From contig NC_134031.1 in the NCBI RefSeq assembly GCF_964204645.1, positions 8,844,501-8,908,500 of the forward strand: 64,000 nt of DNA. Direction: 5' to 3'. A program made the translations under genes and the position numbers. A model generated the notes under the pieces. That model made no database searches. It had not been told where the DNA came from and was given only the letters and a program-made list of their open reading frames with translations. Shown here piece by piece: positions 22,896 through 33,814 of this stretch (its first letter is position 1; the number at the start of each line of letters is the position of its first letter). Origin of the DNA: Tubulanus polymorphus (lineage: Eukaryota > Nemertea > Palaeonemertea > Tubulaniformes > Tubulanidae).

Positions 22896-23979
22896 TTATT
22901 CTTTTAATTTTACTAGATAAAATCCATTCATTAAATTTGTCATCATACCCTTTATATTTCACCAAAGAATACTTTTTTCCTTTAAGAATTTTTGTTTTCA
23001 ATACTTTTTCTATTTTATATTCTATTTCATCTGGATTTGGTACAAGTGATAATTCTTGTTCATAGAAATAACCTAATATTTCTTCATCTTTTAAATCTTC
23101 TAGTTTATAAACAAATGGTTTAGTTAATATTATCTTTTTAATCTTGAGTATTTCTCCAGTAAAATTAGGGGTATAACCTTTGTAAAAGGTTTTTCTATAT
23201 TTAGATATTCTAACGTGTTGTCCTATTTTAAATTTAGGTTCGCCGAAATCATGTGTAACAAACGCTCCATATAAATTATTCCAAACTATTTCTGAATTAT
23301 CTTCTTTTCTAGCTTGAATAGGTTTCATATTTATAGAACTATGTTTAGAATTATTATAACCTTTCACTAAATCATCTAACACATCGATATATTTATATGT
23401 TTCATTAGCAGTAAAATATTTCCACATTCTAGTTTTCAATGTTCTATTAAATCTTTCTATAATAGATGCTTTTTTATCTGAATGTGTTGAAAAATAATCT
23501 ACATCGTTATCAGATAATAGTTTTTTAAAATGTTTGTTATAAAATTCCTTACCTTCATCAAATTGTATCTTATCTGGAATAGCTTCTTTAAATATTGATT
23601 TAAAAGCATTTGTCACTTCTATACCAGTTTTACTTTTGATTGGTATACTCCATGCGTATCTACTGAATATATCTATAACATTCAGTATTCAGAAATATCC
23701 TTTGTTGTATTCCTCTAAGTTCTTCATGTCAATTAAATCTGCTTGCCATTGTTGATCGATATATGAAACCATAACTTTTCTTGTTAAATAAGTTTTATCC
23801 ATTTTCTTGTGGATTTGATATGTTGGTTGATTTTGTAACCATGATTTTAATTCACTATATTTTATATTACCATTTTCCTTATCAGATTTAATTTTATCCC
23901 ATAATTCTGAAACGTAAGAATATGATACTTCACTTTCTGGGTTATAATATAACTCTCTTAAATATTGCTATTTTTCCAT
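22888..23979 (-). pseudogene. Integrase with chromodomain (P1b, broken)
   Basis: Same architecture as 2,195-3,286. A TAG occurs at codon 4, and a TGA near 23,691 replaces the Trp in the catalytic core (GYF-stop-ILNVIDIFSRY). The second Asp, the Glu (IIERFNRTLK) and the chromodomain (KYSLVKYKGYDDKFNEW) are open. It lacks the 27-bp insert that the P2 right-arm copy carries. Confidence 0.9.
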
Positions 23980-23985
23980 CTTATT

Positions 23986-24354
23986 TTAATCCGTTAATAA
24001 TAATTTAGATTTAGTGTCAATGGTTTTATGATTTGACTTATTTTCTGGTATGATAGGTTTATTATCATTGGAATCATCTTTATCATCAGATTTGAATTTT
24101 GATTTATATATTACACCAGAGAATATAATAACTGTTACTAATCCAATTGTAATATATAAGTAATTATTACTTCCAGCATTAGAAGAATAAGATGGATTAT
24201 TATTTGAATTAATATCAGATAAAGTCTGTGATTCATTTATATCAGTTAATTTCTTTTTCTTAGCTTTTTTTAATTCTGAAGATCTTTTACCTAATTCTCT
24301 TGCCCATTTAATTTGTTTCTCGGATCTAGGCTTCTTCTTGACATCATCACTCAT
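23986..24354 (-). CDS. Polinton protein C
   Basis: An intact 122-residue copy: basic N-terminal arm (RSEKQIKWARELGKRS), one membrane segment (YITIGLVTVIIFSGVIY) and a polar tail. It overlaps B by 8 bp. Unknown function. Confidence 0.65.
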   Translation of the reverse strand: MSDDVKKKPRSEKQIKWARELGKRSSELKKAKKKKLTDINESQTLSDINSNNNPSYSSNAGSNNYLYITIGLVTVIIFSGVIYKSKFKSDDKDDSNDNKPIIPENKSNHKTIDTKSKLLLTD

Positions 24355-24949
24355 TTATTTTAGTTGATTTTTGTTCTGGTTCATTTTCTGTTTCACCGTT
24401 TGGTTGTAGTACATCTGTTTCGTTCTTACCTGATTTATATTCCATAGGCTTGATATTCGAAAATGTTATGACACCAGTAGAAATTAATGTCATAACAGAG
24501 CCTAATTGGAATGAAGCATATCCAACCCATTTTTGTAATTCAGTCATAACTAAATAGTCATTTTTCAAATCACTATATAATTTATTTTCGTCATCAATTG
24601 GTATTAACTGGTTACATAACTTAGAATAAAATTTGACAATACCATCTGAAATAGAATCATTTATTCGGGCTAATCTTGCCTCTTCATAAATCTTAAAATA
24701 TTTTATTACTTTATCTGGTTTCATAGCATCTAATTCTTGAAAAGTAATTATCTTAGTTAAAAACTCTTTAGATTTCCCGCCAGCAATTAGTAATTCAAGA
24801 TGGTGTTTACAATATAAGTAGTATTCATAATCTATATTGTTATTAACTTGAATAGAATTAGAAACAACTGGATCCTTATTATCACTTATACCCAAATCAT
24901 CTAATGTTTTTTCAATATTAATACTATTCTTATTAGATTTCTTTGACAT
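24347..24949 (-). CDS. Polinton protein B
   Basis: An intact 200-residue copy with the same helical middle and hydrophobic segment (GYASFQLGSVMTLISTGVITF) as P1a. The start lies in TCTAATATAAATGTC. Unknown function. Confidence 0.7.
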   Translation of the reverse strand: MSKKSNKNSINIEKTLDDLGISDNKDPVVSNSIQVNNNIDYEYYLYCKHHLELLIAGGKSKEFLTKIITFQELDAMKPDKVIKYFKIYEEARLARINDSISDGIVKFYSKLCNQLIPIDDENKLYSDLKNDYLVMTELQKWVGYASFQLGSVMTLISTGVITFSNIKPMEYKSGKNETDVLQPNGETENEPEQKSTKINE

Positions 24950-25215
24950 TTATATTAGAGAAATTTTATAAGAAAAATATTATAAGTATTATAAGTATTA
25001 TAAAATGATACCAGCATCTCTTTGGGTTAATACTAGTTAGTTAAAGGTAAAGAATTTTAGTATTAGTTATTGTTTTTTTAGTATTTTTTATTTGTGATAT
25101 AAAGTATTCTCTTTTGAAAAGAATTGTAAAAGAAAATATTAAAAATTAAAATAGAAATAATGGATAGTTGAAGTTATTGTTTTTTTATTATATTTTATTT
25201 GAGATATATTAATCT
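24950..25215. promoter_or_regulatory. HNH-B leader (P1b)
   Basis: AT-rich spacer matching 1,019-1,224 in reverse, with the TATAAGTATTATAAG direct repeat, TAGTTAGTTA words and T-runs. No gene is visible. Confidence 0.4.
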
Positions 25216-25883
25216 TTAACCACTCATTAAAGACTCAACGTATTGTTCATTATTCGGATCATTGTTCCATTGATCAATAAATTTCTTTGCCTTTGTTAAC
25301 TGTTCTAAATATAACTGTAAATCTAGTTTATTAGATTTGATTTTATTTTCTTTCTTTTCAAGAGGTCTTAAATTTTTCCAATTCCAAATAAGTTTTTATT
25401 GTATTCATCATTCATGTTAAATTTAGATATTGGTAACGTATGATCAATATGAAAATAATCTCCATAATTATCTACATTCATTTGACAATCGAATTGAAAT
25501 ATAATCCATGATTAAAGAAATTTATCTGTACAACTCAACAAATTAGATAATGTTTCTGAATGTGTTTCTTTGTTGAATAATTGTGTTAATCTAGTCCTTA
25601 AGCATTGTTTCAATCTAAAATTAAGATCTGTTTGATATCTTTCTCTCATATATTCTGCCATATAATAATTATAATGTTCTATATTATCTGCTCGATATTG
25701 TTTGGTATATAGTTTAAAACAAGTTTTACAGCAATATTGAAAACCATCTTTGCTAATCTTACGCTTACTAAATTCTGTTAAAGCTAATTTATCTATTTCA
25801 CACTTAGAACATTTCTTATAGTATATATTTATAACACCAGTGTTATTTGTAATATTGATAGTTTGTGGTTGTTCTGGTTCCAT
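25216..25883 (-). pseudogene. Polinton HNH endonuclease (P1b, broken)
   Basis: The N-terminal zinc ribbon (CSKC, CCKTC) and basic middle are open from 25,883 to 25,512. The HNH core follows in shifted frames (HIDHTLPISKF region at about 25,430-25,455). It ends with NEQYVESLMSG at 25,216. The same ending is used in P1a and P2, but the 61,957 copy has a different tail. Confidence 0.72.
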
Positions 25884-26995
25884 TTATTATACATATTTTT
25901 TTACTAAATTGGTTAATATTTTAGAATCCTCTTCCATTTCTTCGACTAACGTCATCCTTTTTCATTCCTCGCTGCTTTTGATAAGTCATTTCTATTCCTT
26001 GATATCTAAATCATACCAGTTATAATATCCGTGCCGCATGCGCACTAGGCAAGACCGGGCATTCAGGCCCGGTTTTGATCAATGCGCATGCGCTAATCAT
26101 AAATATATATTCATTCTGTAAATAGAAACAACTGAACACAGAAAATTCAAACGCATGCGCACTAGGCAAGACCGGGCATTCAGACCCGGTTGGGATCAAT
26201 GCGCATGCGCTAATCATAATTGAAACGACTGAACATAGAACATTCACCAAGTAGATTTACACAATACATTATACAAGTATGTTCAGTCGGTTCTTCCAAT
26301 ACATCATTTGATTTCTATATATAAAATCTATAATTACAAACATTTTTTCAATTGCCAGTAAATATTTAACTACATCAACAAATGTTAAACTTAATCATTG
26401 GTATTTGTGGAGTAGTCTTAATGTTTTTGAAATGCTTATATAGTTTCTTCGAAGATCTTTTGGTGTTTCTTGTGCCAATTTCTATTGGTTCAATATCCAT
26501 TGCTGTTGATTCCTCAGTCAGAAAGAGTATCTTGAGTTTCTCTATCGCTTCTTGATGTGTATGACGTTTTATTAATCTAAAAGATATTAGTGGTAACTCT
26601 AACTATCTAAAAAATATACTAAATACACTTAAATATATCTAAAGGTTTCATATTTAATAGCCCTAATAACTACAAAAAACAGTACTTACATTTAGATTTA
26701 GAATTGTAAACTATAAACTCCTAATTGCGTTTCGAGAGATAGAATATCCTAAGCGTTATGTTACATCATCTATTCAGTTCCGGTGCGATTTCTAGAATGA
26801 ACACGTCTGCGATTATGACACGTCATCTCTATTCAGAGTTCCGGTACACCTTCTAGAATGTTCTACGCGTTTGCAGTATTATGACTCGGCGTCATAGTAA
26901 CAGCTGTGACAGCTGTGAATTTATAGATTTATTCAATAGTTCATTACATGAAATGTATATAGGCTCAAATAGAATCATGTTCTAGTACAAGCAAA
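25884..26995. repeat. Polinton right-arm subterminal region with palindromic units (P1b)
   Basis: About 1.1 kb between HNH and the terminal repeat. Two units (26,034-26,100 and 26,152-26,218) each have GCATGCGC, a hairpin with an ACCGGGC/GCCCGGT-type stem, then GCGCATGCGC, and are separated by a TAGAAACAACTGAACA linker. P2 carries three units (57,826-58,130) with different stems, and P1a at least one. The region is absent from the extra right arm of P2 (after 62,634). Confidence 0.75.
26382..26555 (+). CDS. Possible small hydrophobic protein in the right arm
   Basis: A 57-codon frame reading towards the terminus, starting MLNLIIGICGVVLMFLKCLY, with a membrane-like first half. The matching stretch of P2 (from about 58,293) keeps the start and hydrophobic part, with a 12-bp in-frame deletion, but then a 13-bp deletion shifts the frame. 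Conservation is suggestive but weak, and it may be chance in AT-rich DNA. Confidence 0.3.
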   Translation: MLNLIIGICGVVLMFLKCLYSFFEDLLVFLVPISIGSISIAVDSSVRKSILSFSIAS

Positions 26996-26999
26996 TGCT

Positions 27000-27290
27000 A
27001 TGTATTATATCATGTATATATATATATGAATTATTTCAATCACACTTTACTAACACTTTTAATGTTTAAAAATCTAACTCATACAAATATAAATATTGAA
27101 ATAATGTTTAAAATATATCTATATATCTATTCTATAAGAGCTCGTACTCTCGTACTCTGGCTTGAAAGCCTACTTTTCTAATTTCTTATATATGTTATTC
27201 ATTTATATTTTATTCATGTTTATGATTATTTTAAGAGTAATATGGATAATAGGCTTTCATATCAATGGTTGAAAGGTTGAGAAATTTTCC
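27000..27290. repeat. Terminal repeat of P1b (degenerate)
   Basis: Contains TTTCAATCACACTTTACTAAC and TTTAAAAATCTAACTCATAC, both found in reverse at 42,460-42,530 and directly at 62,690-62,750. From 27,236 it reads AGTAATATGGATAATAGGC, a diverged form of the AGTAATAGGGGTAATGGGC terminus of P2. The fold-back part is shortened and scrambled (27,140-27,180). No 6-bp duplication can be tested because the other end is lost. Confidence 0.65.
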
Positions 27291-27305
27291 AAATGTCAAA
27301 ATAAT

Positions 27306-27359
27306 AATAATTTCTACTTGAATTAGGAGTGTACGCGACTAATTCAAGTAGAAATTATT
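27306..27359. repeat. Perfect 21-bp inverted repeat (hairpin)
   Basis: AATAATTTCTACTTGAATTAG and its exact reverse complement are separated by 12 nt (GAGTGTACGCGA). It stands just outside the P1b terminus. It may be a tiny transposon or a terminator-like structure; no further evidence. Confidence 0.8.
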
Positions 27360-27365
27360 GTTATT

Positions 27366-27950
27366 TTCAGCATATTGTGTTACTATATTCGATTGGAAAG
27401 TTGTAGCCCATAACGTGTTCTATGATTTTGGTGAGTTTCAAGGTCATTGGTTTTTGTATGTAGCCACCAGGGGGCGTTGAATAAAACAATAACTTAGTAT
27501 TTCTATATTATATTTGTACCTTTGCATATTTTGTTACCACAATCAATTGCAAAGTTGAAGGTCATGACATCTTCCATGATTGTGGTGAGTTTTTAAGGAC
27601 ATTAGTTATTCCATATAGTCACCAGAGGGCGTTGAATAGTATAATAGCTTAGCTTAGTATTTCCTTATTAGATTGGTACCTAGGCATATTTTGTTACCAC
27701 GATCAATTGCAAAGTTGTATTTCACGACATGTTCTACAATTGTGGTGAGTTTCAAGGTCATTGGGTTTTGCATATGGTCACCAGGGGGCGTTGAATAGTA
27801 GAATAACTTAGTATTTCCATATTAAATTGGTAACAAGGCATATTTTGTTATCACAATCAATTAAAAAATCATGTTCTATGATTTTGGTGGGTTTCAAGGT
27901 CATTGGTTTTTGTGTATGGTCACTAAGGGGCGTTATGTATTGAAATTGTT
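27366..27950 (+). repeat. Four-unit tandem repeat with CTCF-like core motifs
   Basis: Four imperfect units of about 142-159 bp. Each runs GCATATTTTGTTACCACAAT, CATGTTCTATGATTGTGGTG, GAGTTTCAAGGTCATTGG, then (C)CACCAGGGGGCG and CTTAGTATTTCC. The CACCAGGGGGCG-type cores are at 27,464, 27,620, 27,779 and 27,921; the last is degraded. The core matches the animal CTCF binding consensus (CCASYAGRKGGC). Tandem cores of this kind occur in Helitron-like or satellite-type elements; the element type here is not settled. Confidence 0.7.
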
Positions 27951-28029
27951 GCCGGTAGATTGTTGTGCATTTGAAACCACTTCCTAAGTGGGCATGGTGT
28001 CCCTGGACCCTAGTTGGTTGCGTTGGCGC

Positions 28030-28379
28030 AACGAGTATCTAACGAACCTTAGAGAATATCATTGGTTTACAGGGGACAATCGTGAGATTGCCAAACCTGG
28101 CTCTGTTGTCATCATACATAATGAAAATATCCCTTGACTAAGGTGGAAGTTAGGAATAATTCAGAAATTGCACAGGGGTAGTGATGGTTTAGTAAGTTCC
28201 GCCACTGTCAAAACCGCTACTGGTGTAACAAGTAGGCCCATTTCAAGGTTATATTCACTCGAGATTGATACCACCATTGAAGAGAACAAAGCTTGTTTAG
28301 ATCCGGTTGTTCAGCTTCTAAACATGTCCGTAGAGCTGCAGAGTTAGCTAAACTTAAGATCAATCAGTTTTTTTGCTGA
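28030..28379 (+). pseudogene. BEL/Pao pol 3' end (DUF5641-type domain)
   Basis: Translated fragments show NLREYHWFTG, then KPGSVVIIHNENIP-stop-LRWKLGII, then VTSRPISRLYSLEI, and after a frameshift RRAAELAKLKINQFFC. These are the C-terminal features of BEL/Pao polyproteins after the integrase core. At least one stop (about 28,137) and one frameshift are present. The upstream part has been replaced by the tandem repeat. Confidence 0.75.
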
Positions 28380-29396
28380 TAATTGATAACTAGAGACTAT
28401 TTTGTATTTGTATGTATTTGTTTGATCATGTTTATATAATGCTCTATTGTTAGTCTATTTCTAGACGTATAGGCCCCACTCCGCGCGGTGGCGCCACCCC
28501 GCGGGATTTACGCGAAGTAGCAGAACACAAACACGGCCACTCTCTCAATTTTCAATGATAGAAATCGTGTGTGCATTTCAATTATTTCGGCTGTTAGAGT
28601 TTTAAGGCACAATATAAGTTGATGATGTGATATGGCGATGTTAATTAATGATAATTACGCAGTGAAGCTAGTCACGAACGGTGCCGATTGAGTGTACAGC
28701 TGCCAAAAACACTGAAATGTGCGTAGTTGCGTAACTATTTGCAGTGAATTGCAGACGAAACATGAAGCCTTAACGGCCGTTAAAAAAAAATTATACCAAT
28801 CGCAATTGTTAAATAAAAATGAGATAGAACCTAAGTTAAAATTCTGGCCATTTCTAAAATGTTATTGATTATCATTACTAATTTTTAGTCAGTGCGGAAC
28901 GTTTAGTTTTCCAACAATAGTGAGGGGTGGTAGGTAGTCATGCAATTCAAGTCATCATTTATTACACGTTACTTCCGTGTTGTTGAAAATCTCGCGAGTC
29001 CTGGAGTAAACCCCAATGAACAATCTGATCTGTGTGCTGGCCACCAAAATGCACACAGATCACACTACACTACCCATTACACACTCCAGTACCCACAGCT
29101 TTCATATATCCATCCAAATATTTAGTGACTTTCTTTCTGGATTTCTTCACTGGCGGAGTGTCGTGACTCGCACGATAGTGTTTAAGCCCCGTCAACACAC
29201 ATTGAGTTCTCAGTCACAAATCTCAAATCACAAATCTCTGTCACATATCGATGAATTTCTATAGATAAAGTTGTATACATCCAGTTATGTGTTATGAATA
29301 AAACTCAGATCGTGTTTGTATTCCAAGCTGTACTGTGTTTCTCTCTACCTCTCTTATGTGGTGTTGGCGATCTCATACTGGCAAGTATTTCAACAC
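28380..29396 (+). mobile_element. Probable BEL/Pao 3' LTR
   Basis: Directly follows the pol end. It contains a GC-rich start-site-like area (28,478-28,540), a possible AATAAA signal at 29,297 and a C/T-rich end. It stops at about 29,396, where Polinton DNA begins. No second LTR is in the window to confirm the borders. No gene is seen in it. Confidence 0.4.
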
Positions 29397-29402
29397 AAAA
29401 AA

Positions 29403-29974
29403 ACCAGAATTACAAATTGTATCTTTAGTTGCTTCGAATGTTTTTGTAGGATCAATTAAATTACAATAAATATAAAAGTGTGTAAAAGGCATTAAATTTG
29501 AATTACCGTCTACGTTCCCTGTAAAAGTATATGGTTTAATTACTAACAATTTAGCTATTGGTTTTTTACTAAAAATGCGTCTTTGTTTTCATCATCTAAC
29601 TTTATTTTAATTTCATCAGAACTATCACTTTTTATGAATCTAATTGAAAATTTATCTTCACTACTAATTTTAATCGTGCTCTTCGATTAATTTCTTGAGA
29701 TGTTTCTAAATTATATAATCTTGGTTTTAGAAATAGAGGATACCATTTATTTATATTTCTAATATGAATTAAAAAGACTGTCGATTCAATAGTTTTATCC
29801 GATATATTATAAAAAGAATTACATAAACATAAAATTACATAAACTAATATTTATTAATTTCAAATCTACAAAATTCTTAAATTCCCTATCTAATTGAACT
29901 AGTGAATTATGTGATTTATAATTTGTAAGTTTTCTTGAATCAACAAATATTCTATATTCTTTTAATTCAACCAT
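29403..29974 (-). pseudogene. Minor capsid candidate X, fragment of a second Polinton lineage (Pc)
   Basis: Begins VELKEYRIFVDSRKLTNYKSH and is clearly homologous to X at 48,324 but diverged. It is cut at ICNSG at the 29,403 edge, and frameshifts and a duplication near 29,830 break it. The gene is placed divergently from a zinc-finger gene, unlike in P1/P2 where M lies upstream, which marks a different lineage. Confidence 0.75.
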
Positions 29975-30043
29975 TATTTATAACGCAAAAAAATTACTTC
30001 GAACCACTAAAAATTAATTTTAATACAAATTTTTCCTAAATAA
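29975..30043. promoter_or_regulatory. Bidirectional start region between X and zinc-finger gene (Pc)
   Basis: A 69-bp gap with a T-run plus TAAAT motif on both strands. Towards X: TAATTTTTTTGCGTTATAAATA before the ATG. Towards the finger gene: AATTTTTCCTAAATAA before the ATG. This is the same motif seen before P1/P2 genes, here used back to back. Confidence 0.5.
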
Positions 30044-30300
30044 ATGGACGAGAAGATACGCGGTGAAATTTGTGGTGAACTTCAAAGAAAAAGTAATATG
30101 GCTCGGCATATGAAAAAACATGATAAAAGTTATGAACCCGCAAAAAAACTGCCCAAATTGTAATAAATTATTTACAAGAAATTATGTTAAAAAACATTCA
30201 GAGAAGTGTAAAATTAATGACACAACGGTTAATGTTGATAGTAACGAAAGTAATAATAATTCTGTTGAAACTGAACCTGAAATGATTTGGAAAAGACCTT
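30044..30300 (+). pseudogene. Polinton zinc-finger protein fragment (Pc)
   Basis: Starts MDEKIRGEICGELQRKSNMA. A one-base shift near 30,130 moves the frame to NCPNCNKLFTRNYVKKHSEK, a C2H2-type finger. Similarity ends at about 30,300 in unrelated DNA. It could be the N-terminal part of the gene whose later parts lie at 33,815-34,190 and 35,210-35,499 (inference). Function unknown. Confidence 0.5.
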
Positions 30301-31019
30301 TTTGGTTTACCTTTGTCAGCAGTATGAGGTTGGCATTGAGCCAATTCATGTAAAATCGCGGTATGTTTTTTTATGTGAGCATTTTTTTCATCGGTTCTCG
30401 GGTTAAACGATGTATAATCGATGCGATCGAAGACATGACGAACCTCCGTCGATGACATAGTTAACTTTGTTTACCCGGTAAATTGGACGAAAAACTGTTT
30501 TTGGCGGGAAAATTCTTAGCTCTTGCGTATAAAATTGCAATGACCTCGATTGGGGGCGTCGTCTCTACGAGCAAATGTGATTGGCTGTTTTTGGGACATA
30601 CGGGGAATTCCGGCGCTACTAAAATAATTATGGGAAATAGATCTTGGGTAGAGAGTCTAGATAATTAAAAATCCATAGCAGCAAAAACAGTACAAATCTC
30701 ATTTCTAATGAGTAACATATATTTATTATAGCGAACGTTTTCGGGAGTTACATTATCCCCTCTTCAGGCATAGCGCAAGTGATTGAATTTACATATCATA
30801 CTGGTATTTATATAGAATAAGACGAAGCTAATTACAAACAATTTCAAATTACTGAGTGACAAGATAATCATAATATAAAGATAACTAATTACACACAATC
30901 CAAATTACTGAGTGAAGATATTTGACTAGTGGTTAATTATCTAAAAACATTGAGAATGAATCCTGAACCGTTGTCGAATAGTTGAAGAGTAAACTAACAA
31001 ATAAGCAAGATATACCGCC
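30301..31019. other. Non-coding patch with repeat fragments
   Basis: No gene is supported. It contains GATTGGCTGTTTTTGGGACA at 30,579, which recurs near 41,160, so it is a dispersed repeat. At 30,731-30,768, on the minus strand, a Penelope-terminus-like motif is seen (CTGAAGAG, a GGGA/TCCC stem, CGAAAACGTT). Confidence 0.5.
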
Positions 31020-32266
31020 TCTACATCCTTAGACCAAAACACCCTTACTGATTCCGATGACATAAAAGCGGAAGTTTTTGCCGACTATTTCGCATCCGTA
31101 TTCGTTAACGAAGACTTGCAGAATATTCCTGTTTTACATGATGTGCCAGAGCGCCCAAAACTAGAAAATATAGAAATCAAAGAAGACAAAGTTTTAAAAT
31201 TATTAGAGAAAATCAAGGTCAACAAATCTCCAGGTCCAGATCGACTCCACCCCAGAGTACTCTTTGAAGCTAGAGAAAACCTTTATGTACCGCTTACAGT
31301 GATTTTCAACAAGTCGTTACTAAGCGGTGAAATACCAAAAGACTGGAAACTCGGGTGTGTTACCCCGTTGTTCAAAAAGGGAGATAAACATAAAGCTGAA
31401 AATTACAGACCCGTAAGTTTAACTTCCCTCGCATCCAAGCTTATGGAGACGCTAATTAGAGACGCTGTGACGAAACATCTGGAAGAAAATAAATTGTTAT
31501 CGAACGACCAACATGGATTCAGGTCGGGAAGGTCTACCACCACAAATCTGTTAGATTGACTTGACGATTGGACTGAAGCACTGGATAATGGATATGCAAT
31601 CGATTGTATATACCTTGATTTTCAAAAAGCATTCGATACAGTGGCCCACCATAGATTAAACTTAAAGATAAAGCACATTGGTATAACAGGCATCATCGGT
31701 CGATGGATTGAAAATTTTCTTAAAGACAGAAAGCAATGCGTTCGGGTTAATAACAGTTGTTCATCGTGGAGAGAGATCAAAAGTGGTGTACCGCAAGGTG
31801 GTGTATTGGGACCTACACTATTCACTATATACATAAACGACCTTCCAGGGGTAACAAGTGTCCCTACAAAGCTCTTTGCTGACGACACGAAGTTGTATAA
31901 CATCATCAGATCAAGAAACGATTGTGAAAAACTGCAGGAAAGTGTTCTAAACGTAACAAATTGGTCGAACACATGGGACCTAAGTTTCCACCCAGAAAAG
32001 GCAAACAGGCTCAGAATTGGACCCGAAACGAATCCTTTCAACTACAGCTTGAGTGGTGTACCTATAAAAAGAAGTACCGCCGAAAAAGACCTCGGAGTGA
32101 TTATAGATGATAAAATTAACTTTAAAACCCATATAACCGATTCTGCTAACAAAGCTAACAGAGTACTCTACACGATAAAACGAACGATGCACTTCCAAGA
32201 CATTCGTGCTTTTCTGCTACTGTATAAATCACTAGTGCGTCCTATACTAGAATACGGAATTTTCTA
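31020..32266 (+). pseudogene. Non-LTR retrotransposon reverse transcriptase fragment
   Basis: A LINE-type RT (Jockey/CR1-like from the motifs). NKSPGPDRLHPRVL and FKKGDKHKAENYRPVSL give the first RT blocks. YLDFQKAFDTV holds the first catalytic Asp, GVPQGGVLGPTLF is block 4, and LFADDTKLY holds the catalytic DD. A TGA at 31,557 splits it into two frames (31,116-31,559 and 31,641-32,267). The endonuclease part and the 3' end are missing. It breaks off at YGIF, with unrelated sequence after. Confidence 0.88.
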
Positions 32267-33814
32267 AGGAAAGTATCAATTTTTTAATTGATGTAGAAAA
32301 ACTATAATGTGTAGTTTGATCGGAAGTTGCCGCGCATGCGCAGTAGTTTCCGCCCCATCAATACGGTCGCAGGCAAAAGCGAAGCCGTTTCATCCCTTGT
32401 TATTTTAATATAGTAAGGCGTCGCGCCCGCTGATACTGATCCTTAACAGCCAATTGTTTATCGGAACTCAATAGTGGATAAATAAACAACATCAACACAA
32501 GGTATTTCTGTGATATTTTGAATTTATTTGCAGTTTAAATTTAGCGCCATTCTCGCGAGATTATCAACAACCCGGAAGTAAAATCAAAGCCAGTTTACAA
32601 GCTCCTGTGACGTTTCATTGGACGAGGTGCCGTGCGAATTTTAAATGCTCATTGCTGGTGAGAATATAATTATTTCACATATCGCCATAGGTATTGTTTC
32701 ATTCTAATACCCGGTGATTGTGTTGATTGAGATTGAAGTGAAGCGAAAGTTCACTACACAAGGCCTCCACGTGCGCGTGAGCGCTAACATTAGACTGTTG
32801 CACACACGAACACACGCTCATACACACTACTATATGGTGATGCTGTAACGCTGCTTCGCGCGTGCACGTTTAGTATGATAACAGGCTGAATAATCGTCGT
32901 AGCAGATGAGCGCTGTTTTCTGTCTGATAGAATTTGTAATAAATTGTAATTTCTTGTGACCTGAAAATACTAAGCAGCAAACTATACGTATAGGTCGAGG
33001 TCTGTTGTAGTGTAGCGAGGTCTATTGTAGTGGTAAATTCCAGGATTTCAAACGATCTAATACTACGTCCGGTTTTAGCTTCCGCAGTCGTACATTGGAA
33101 GCATCTTCACCCGTCAAGGGATTCGAACCCACTACGCTAAAGCTGTTCCCCGAACCCCTTGACCTCACGAGTCGTTGGAGTCGTTACTAGCCGACCAGAA
33201 TCCGGTCGTACCAATCACAGCGCTTGTAACAAACTGTCAGTAGACTTCTGTTGGTTTTCCCGTTAAATTGACCAATCAGCGAACGTTTTACCGAACAAGG
33301 AAGTATTTTGCAAATCGATATATGACGTCACGCGCAACAGCGCCAGTAATGAAATCACGCTTCGTGAGGCCAGGGGGCTGGTGGAAGCGAGTTCGGGAGT
33401 GATACCGGACCCCTGGCAAGCGAGGATGACGTTGGAAGAGGTTTCGTTTCCAAGACTCAATATTCAGCTACCCTCTGATATGTGACATCATATGAATTTT
33501 ATTTGAATATTTTTTCATATTTTGAAAAATATTTTTTGGAAAATATAAAATAGTTTCCAATGCCGCGCCTACCTGTACCCTACGAAATTTTGGACGTAGA
33601 CCATAAACCAATGTTTATCTTTGGTCTTATTTGACTACAAAATAATTCTTTAAGAAAGATAAAATACAATATAAACTTCTAGAACTTTGAAGTCACGAAT
33701 TACAAAGATTTTTCAAGCAATGCCCCTTACTCCAAACAACCTCTAGCTTTCAAGGTAAACCACACTTTGCCCATGGGCAATTTATTTTATTTTATGACAA
33801 GAATAATATAAAGA
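32267..33814. other. Long stretch without a recognised gene
   Basis: Moderate-GC sequence with no convincing frame. Near 33,110 (minus strand) there is GTGGGTTCGAATCCC, like the B-box of a tRNA-derived SINE, but no convincing A-box or tail. AT-rich Polinton-like sequence resumes at about 33,815. Confidence 0.4.

Larger units (their letters stand above)
11443..27290 (+). mobile_element. Polinton/Maverick copy P1b (incomplete)
   Basis: Runs from within polB at 11,443 through M, X/L, K, J, I, H, G, MCP and E (plus strand), then ATPase, integrase, C, B and HNH (minus strand), and ends in the right arm and terminal repeat near 27,236-27,290. The polymerase N-terminal half and left terminus are missing. 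It shares derived defects with P1a (the X-L fusion), so the two are sister copies. Confidence 0.9.

Noticed and set aside
26034-26218. CRISPR-like repeat-spacer structure
   Set aside because: Only two to three palindromic units with homologous linkers, in a eukaryotic Polinton arm. No spacers of unrelated sequence and no cas genes.
28940-29264. Small frames at 28,940-29,264 as host genes
   Set aside because: They lie inside the probable BEL LTR, overlap each other in different frames and show no recognisable domain.
33100-33135. tRNA gene
   Set aside because: Only a T-arm-like word (GGTTCGAATCCC) is visible. No full cloverleaf or A-box could be built; at most a SINE remnant.
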